This document shows positions 59,784 to 64,000 of a DNA stretch of 64,000 bases, one piece after another (the stretch's first letter is position 1; each line of letters starts with the position of its first letter). The stretch comes from Thalassococcus_A lentus (GTDB lineage: Bacteria; Pseudomonadota; Alphaproteobacteria; Rhodobacterales; Rhodobacteraceae): contig NZ_JAQIOY010000009.1 in NCBI RefSeq assembly GCF_028023555.1, forward strand, positions 62,001-126,000, in the 5' to 3' direction. Made by a program: the position numbers and the translations under genes. The notes under the pieces are model-generated. The model was given only the letters and a program-made list of their open reading frames with translations, was not told the DNA's origin and did no database searches.

Positions 59784-62075
59784 TCAGATGTCCATCCGGA
59801 CCATCATGGTCACATCTCCCAAAATGGGCTCTGACCAGACGACATGAACACGGTCTTGCGAAGGTCCCTCACGGGTCTGGGTGTATGGCATGTCGTAGCG
59901 TGTGGTGTTGTTTTCAGCCCGAGGCCGGGATCGGTTGACCAAGCTCTCCACTTCCATGGCATATCCGTTGAACGGCAAACGATCATCGGTATCGACTTCC
60001 CAAATCTGCGCATGCGTATTCTGGGAATGCCTGACCAACAGCGGATTTTCCGACCCGCGTTCGATGTTGTGATAGGTATTCCCGGAAAAATAGACGTTCT
60101 TCATCCGCGAATAGTCCAACGGAGCAAATGAGGTATCGACGCGTTCTGCCCGGTTGATCGTTCCGCCCACACAGCGGAACGTGTTGCCCGAAACATTCAT
60201 GCCATTGATGATATGATCAGTGCCATAGGGCTTCACGACGATAAAACTGAACCATGGTGCGACATTCGACGCGAGGAAAACATTGTCAGTGATCGACAAT
60301 CCTGCAAATCCGAAACCCCCGGTAAAGTCAGGCTCGGGTTCGCGTTCATTGGTCCATTCGATATGGCAGTTGTCGATATAGTTCCCGTTGATCTGGGTGT
60401 TACAAGCTCGTAGGCACACAACAATCCCGGCGCTTCTGATCCCATTTGCGCTTTCGTCACCTTGGAAAAAGTGGTTCCCGGTGATGATACCATGCGATCC
60501 ACTGACAACCGCAAAATGTCGGAACTGGCTTGCACGGTTATTGCGAATTTTCACGTCGTTAGCGTTTGTATTGATTGCCACGCCAACCCTGTTTTGCGTC
60601 AGGACGCCGCCCTCGCGGCTGATGAACTGGTTATGGTCAATCAGCATACCCTGACACCCATCACCAATCGAGGTGATCCCGCGATGTCCGGGCCGATTGA
60701 ACACACAATTGCGGATCACCATAATGGTTCCCAGCGGCGCGAGCATCACACCGCTCGCTTCTTCGTTACACTGAAATTCGATATCTTCGAGTTCGAACTT
60801 ATCGAGTTTCGAAAAGCCGCTGAAATCCAGCAAATAGCGATAGCGCGTAAAGGTATAGCTTTGCCGGCCAACGGCATCTGACAGCGGCTGGCTCAGCGTG
60901 ATTTCCTGCGCTCCGACATTGATCGATTTCACATAAATCTCCCGGCCGACACCGGCCCCCTGAACAAGACTGCCCACTTCGATGTTGGCGATATTGCTTA
61001 CGCTTGTCAGCCGCGACTGATTACTCGCGCTGTACGTCGCCTGGCTGGTGACTGTGGACGATGTCCAATTGCCATTGTCCTCGGCACGCAACTGGCCGTT
61101 TCGGATAACCCGACGCTGTGCATAGCTTGCCCGGTTCGGGACAATGGCCCGAACATCAACTGGCTCAGATATCGAAACGCGCCGACCACCCAAGTCCAGA
61201 CTTTCGTGATCCGCGTTGTTCATCAAGGATTGTATAGCCTTGCGAAAGGCCATGTCTTCGTCGCCACCAAATGCGTCGATATACGCCGGCAGGTCGAAGT
61301 TTTTGGTCAAAGACAAGATGGCGTCGGTCGGCATGGTGACCTGACCTTCGAATTGCACCCTGCTGTTGAATTCAACCGAATTGGCCAAATAGTAGGTGCC
61401 CGCCGAAATCAGCACTCGACGACCATTGGCCGCCTGATCAGCAGCTTCAAAGGCCGCGCTGTCATTGGTCGTCCCGTCACCCACGGCGCCAAAATCTCTG
61501 ACATCCACGACATTCACCAAGTCAGACAGGAAAACCCCAGTGATGTCCTCGACCACAATGTCGTCAATCCGCACAACGCCGCCATTGGCTCCAGTCAGGT
61601 CAAGCCCGACATGCGCATAGTCAGGGGCCAAGCCCCAAACCATATCTACACCGCCCCGGTTCCCCGCACCGACAATGGCCGAAACTTCGACAACTTCGCC
61701 ATAAGACGTCAGCGCAACCGCGTCTCCTTCTGTCACAACCCCGCCCACCAGCGCGCCGTTGGACATACTCGGCCGTGCAGCAATTCGAACAGATGGCAGT
61801 GCCCCTGCAACGGCCTTTACCCGGGCTGTGATACGCAGATAGCACCCCGGCAAAATGGGGGTTTGCCCCATATACCGCAGACGCTGCGTGCTGTCCGCTT
61901 TTTGAATTTCCAGACACCCGCCAAAGTCCTGATCAGCGGGCACAAACGCTGCGCTGGCGTACCCGGAATAAGTCGCAGAACCGGGTGTGCCATCGCCGCG
62001 CGACCACTGCCCCAAAGTATCCTGCGAAAAGGCTGTGGGCATGAAAACCACACCATCGGTAATCGCTTTGTTCAT
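59784..62075 (-). CDS. Parallel beta-helix (pectate lyase / GH28-like) spike-type protein
   Basis: 763 residues from ATG 62075 (AAAGGG site; upstream frame not credible). Three parts: an N-terminal beta-sandwich-like region with no signal peptide (NKAITDGVVFMPTAFSQDTL), a pectate-lyase-type entrance VVDVRDFGAVGDGTTNDSAAF (residue about 190), and a long right-handed helix with repeated short strands (IRNCVFNRP, GMLIDHNQF, KIRNNRASQ, HGIITGNHF, TQINGNYIDNC, LSITDNVFL). This order occurs in phage tailspikes and in proteins of Rhodobacterales gene transfer agents, where related spikes bind capsule. No phage genes are adjacent. Alternative: exopolysaccharide lyase. Confidence 0.75.
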   Translation of the reverse strand: MNKAITDGVVFMPTAFSQDTLGQWSRGDGTPGSATYSGYASAAFVPADQDFGGCLEIQKADSTQRLRYMGQTPILPGCYLRITARVKAVAGALPSVRIAARPSMSNGALVGGVVTEGDAVALTSYGEVVEVSAIVGAGNRGGVDMVWGLAPDYAHVGLDLTGANGGVVRIDDIVVEDITGVFLSDLVNVVDVRDFGAVGDGTTNDSAAFEAADQAANGRRVLISAGTYYLANSVEFNSRVQFEGQVTMPTDAILSLTKNFDLPAYIDAFGGDEDMAFRKAIQSLMNNADHESLDLGGRRVSISEPVDVRAIVPNRASYAQRRVIRNGQLRAEDNGNWTSSTVTSQATYSASNQSRLTSVSNIANIEVGSLVQGAGVGREIYVKSINVGAQEITLSQPLSDAVGRQSYTFTRYRYLLDFSGFSKLDKFELEDIEFQCNEEASGVMLAPLGTIMVIRNCVFNRPGHRGITSIGDGCQGMLIDHNQFISREGGVLTQNRVGVAINTNANDVKIRNNRASQFRHFAVVSGSHGIITGNHFFQGDESANGIRSAGIVVCLRACNTQINGNYIDNCHIEWTNEREPEPDFTGGFGFAGLSITDNVFLASNVAPWFSFIVVKPYGTDHIINGMNVSGNTFRCVGGTINRAERVDTSFAPLDYSRMKNVYFSGNTYHNIERGSENPLLVRHSQNTHAQIWEVDTDDRLPFNGYAMEVESLVNRSRPRAENNTTRYDMPYTQTREGPSQDRVHVVWSEPILGDVTMMVRMDI

Positions 62076-62191
62076 CCTGATCCCTTTCCTCAAACTGAGG
62101 CGCATGCCCCGCGTGGGAGAGGGAAATATCAAGCGATCCTTAACGTGTTCTGGCCTGACCGTTCGGTCGGTGTTGCAACACCAATGTCGGT

Positions 62192-62608
62192 TTAAGCGCT
62201 GACATCCGGCGGCGGAATGAACTGAACACCAGCTATGCGCCACTGTCCGTCCTGACGGATCATCGCATAGGCCAATGCATGGGTAACGCCTTGAGCATCC
62301 ACAACAATAACGGTCTGAAAATACCGCCCGCCAAGTTCGGTCAGATTGCCAAAACGCAGGTCATCCGGTCTCCAGACCATCGGATAGCCGCGTTGCACCA
62401 TTGTTCCGAAATTTTCGGGTGTTCGGAACATGTTTTGAATATTGGGTGCGGCAAACGAAAAGGCGGTATCAAAATCATCTGCCTTGAAGGCTTCGATTTG
62501 CTGCGCGATCGTAGCTTCAATCTCCGGGTCCGGGCTCAGAATTTCCTGAGCCCAAAGCGCGCCTGTCATCGCTGCAAATGCGATCAAGCTCAAAACAAAT
62601 CTACGCAT
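62192..62608 (-). CDS. DUF4864 family secreted protein
   Basis: 138 residues with a signal peptide (VLSLIAFAAMTGALWA). The mature NTF2-like fold has ATIAQQIEAFKADDFDTAFSFAAPNIQNMFRTPENFGTMVQRGYPMVWRP and RQDGQWRIAGVQFIPPP, matching DUF4864 (a cystatin-like/NTF2-like domain). The lysK 5' end is 60 bp upstream on the same strand. Function unknown; periplasmic location is expected. Confidence 0.85.
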   Translation of the reverse strand: MRRFVLSLIAFAAMTGALWAQEILSPDPEIEATIAQQIEAFKADDFDTAFSFAAPNIQNMFRTPENFGTMVQRGYPMVWRPDDLRFGNLTELGGRYFQTVIVVDAQGVTHALAYAMIRQDGQWRIAGVQFIPPPDVSA

Positions 62609-62669
62609 TGTTCTCTCCCTTGGCCTGAACCAAGGGTAGATCGCGCCGACCGCAGGTCAAAGTCTGGTG

Positions 62670-64000
62670 TCAGCCCAGCTCGCCTGCGAGACCACGCTCA
62701 ATCAGTTCGACAGACTCTTTTACGCCGTACAAAGCGACAAACCCGCCGAACCTTGGTCCCTGGCTTTGTCCCAGCAGAACTTCGTACAGGGCTTTGAACC
62801 AATCCCGCAGAGGATCGAACCCGTGATCCTTGCCAACTGCAAAAACGATGGTCTGAAGACTTTCGTCATCTGTTTCGCCATCATGTGCCCGCAAACGATC
62901 CGCCAGATCCTGCATCGCGGCTCTTTCTTTTTCATCGGGTGCCCGGAACACCTTGGTCGGTTTGACAAAATCCTCGTAGTATTTGACTGCAAACCCAGCC
63001 GCCTGATCCAGATCCTGATGCGTGTCGGGGCTTGCGTCCGGCGCATAGCGACGAATGAAACCCCACATCGCATCCTTGTCCTCGGCACCGGCCGCGCTGG
63101 CCAGATTCAGCAACATGGAAAACGGCACGACCATTTTGCTTTCAGGGACGTCGCCACCGTGGATGTGCCAGACAGCGTTGTTGACCTGTGCCTTTGCATC
63201 CTGCGTCGGATACGCCCGCAATTGCTGATGGTACTCGTCAACAGCCTTTGGAATGACGTCAAAATACATACGCTTGGCCGTTTTCGGCTTTTGGTACATG
63301 AAATAGGCCAACGACTCCGTGCTGGCATAGGTCAACCATTCGTCGATCGAAATACCATTGCCCGACGACTTTGAGATTTTTTGCCCCTGATCGTCCAGAA
63401 ACAGCTCATAGCTGAAATGGTTCGGAGGCGTGCCGCCAAGAGCCCGGCAAATCGCGTCATAGATCTTTTCGTTGGTGGCATGTTCCTTGCCATACATTTC
63501 GAAATCCACGCCGAGCGCGGCCCAACGTGCACCGAAATCCGGCTTCCACTGCAACTTCACATTCCCGCCCGTGACAGGCAGCGTCCACTCACGACCGTCT
63601 TCATCGTCAAAAGTGATCTCGCCTTTTTCACCATCCACGTTTTTCATGGGGACGTACAAAACACGTCCTGTTTCGGGGTGGATCGGCAAAAAGATCGAAT
63701 AGGTCGCGGCGCGTTCTTCGCGCAGCGACTTCAACATGATCTCCATCAGCTTGTCATAACGCTTGGCCGCGAGCAGCAGGATTTCGTCGAATTGGCCGGA
63801 TGCATAGAACTCGCGCGCCGAATAGAACTCATAGTCGAACCCAAAGGTATCAAGGAACCTGCGCAACATCGCGTTGTTATGGTGGCCAAAGGATTCGTGC
63901 GTTCCGAACGGATCCGGCACAGAGGTAAGCGGGCGCTGAAGATGTTCCTGCAACATGTCCTGCTGCGGGACATTGCCTGGCACCTTTCGCATCCCATCCA
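62670..64000 (-). CDS. lysK: Lysyl-tRNA synthetase, class I, 5' truncated
   Basis: Class I LysRS charges tRNA-Lys and is found in archaea and alphaproteobacteria. The visible 440 residues end in the C-terminal anticodon-binding region; the gene runs off the right edge, so the N-terminal HIGH-containing part (roughly 85 residues in the family's 525) lies outside. The KISKSSGNG (KMSKS) signature is present, preceded by the synthetase core (LLLAAKRYDKLMEIMLKS, FEMYGKEHATNEKIYDAICRALGG). The rightmost base lies in the codon before MRKVPGNV. No class II LysRS was seen. Confidence 0.94.
   Translation of the reverse strand, partial: DGMRKVPGNVPQQDMLQEHLQRPLTSVPDPFGTHESFGHHNNAMLRRFLDTFGFDYEFYSAREFYASGQFDEILLLAAKRYDKLMEIMLKSLREERAATYSIFLPIHPETGRVLYVPMKNVDGEKGEITFDDEDGREWTLPVTGGNVKLQWKPDFGARWAALGVDFEMYGKEHATNEKIYDAICRALGGTPPNHFSYELFLDDQGQKISKSSGNGISIDEWLTYASTESLAYFMYQKPKTAKRMYFDVIPKAVDEYHQQLRAYPTQDAKAQVNNAVWHIHGGDVPESKMVVPFSMLLNLASAAGAEDKDAMWGFIRRYAPDASPDTHQDLDQAAGFAVKYYEDFVKPTKVFRAPDEKERAAMQDLADRLRAHDGETDDESLQTIVFAVGKDHGFDPLRDWFKALYEVLLGQSQGPRFGGFVALYGVKESVELIERGLAGELG

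Overview
The window reads as a chromosomal segment of an alphaproteobacterium of the Rhodobacteraceae, most likely the marine Roseobacter group. This rests on protein families and gene order seen by eye, with no database search: sdhCD-A-B and sucC-D-A-B-lpd arrangements, ethylmalonyl-CoA pathway enzymes, a taurine uptake cluster with taurine-pyruvate aminotransferase, a class I lysyl-tRNA synthetase, and typical small Rhodobacteraceae families (DUF3035, DUF1737, NnrU-like, MSMEG_1061-type flavoprotein). No rRNA, tRNA, CRISPR array, insertion sequence or integrase was recognised. It looks like core genome with a few small accessory genes lodged inside operons.

Layout. 1-7.3 kb: truncated mnmD, an EamA exporter, lytic transglycosylase, dapA, and a translationally coupled pair of M16 peptidases (one with zinc ligands, one without). 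7.4-13.5 kb: a minus-strand block running rsmB, heparinase II/III-like protein, purH, lspA, DUF3035 lipoprotein. 13.5-17.7 kb: SDHAF4-like protein, small secreted protein, dapB, rbfA, a phosphodiester glycosidase, a PlsB-like acyltransferase. 17.8-24.6 kb: ethylmalonyl-CoA mutase, an H-NS-like protein, deoD, and a LysR regulator divergent from an SHMT-like PLP enzyme that is convergent with a DUF1989 gene.

24.8-47 kb is a carbon-metabolism hub. The sdhC-D-A-x-x-B operon is followed by a DUF4344 peptidase, then an operon of (3S)-malyl-CoA thioesterase, NnrU-like protein, DUF1737 protein and mesaconyl-CoA hydratase, then mdh and sucC-(lipoprotein)-sucD-(hydrolase)-sucA-sucB-(membrane protein, MAPEG)-lpd. 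With ecm at 17.9 kb, three ethylmalonyl-CoA pathway genes sit among the genes for the oxidative TCA steps from 2-oxoglutarate to oxaloacetate, except fumarase. The sdh and suc operons share an upstream pair of perfect TGTGATCACA palindromes about 20 bp apart. This is the strongest regulatory signal in the window and points to one regulator for both operons.

47-51 kb: ftsE-ftsX-plsC-PPOX, divergent from a zinc-ribbon membrane protein. 51.2-56.9 kb: tauA-tauB-tauC divergent from tpa and a GNAT gene; the permease carries an unusual inserted domain with a PDZ-like motif. 56.9-64 kb: a possible kinase-fold protein beside an orphan ParA ATPase, an outer-membrane-type protein, a PPOX/HugZ-like protein, a 763-residue beta-helix protein resembling phage or gene-transfer-agent spikes, a DUF4864 protein and a 5'-truncated lysK.

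No clearly new multi-gene system such as a defence island or biosynthetic cluster is evident. The most promising leads are the shared sdh/suc operator pair, the PDZ-like insert in the taurine permease, the possible pseudokinase next to ParA, the beta-helix spike-like protein, and the envelope genes embedded inside TCA operons.
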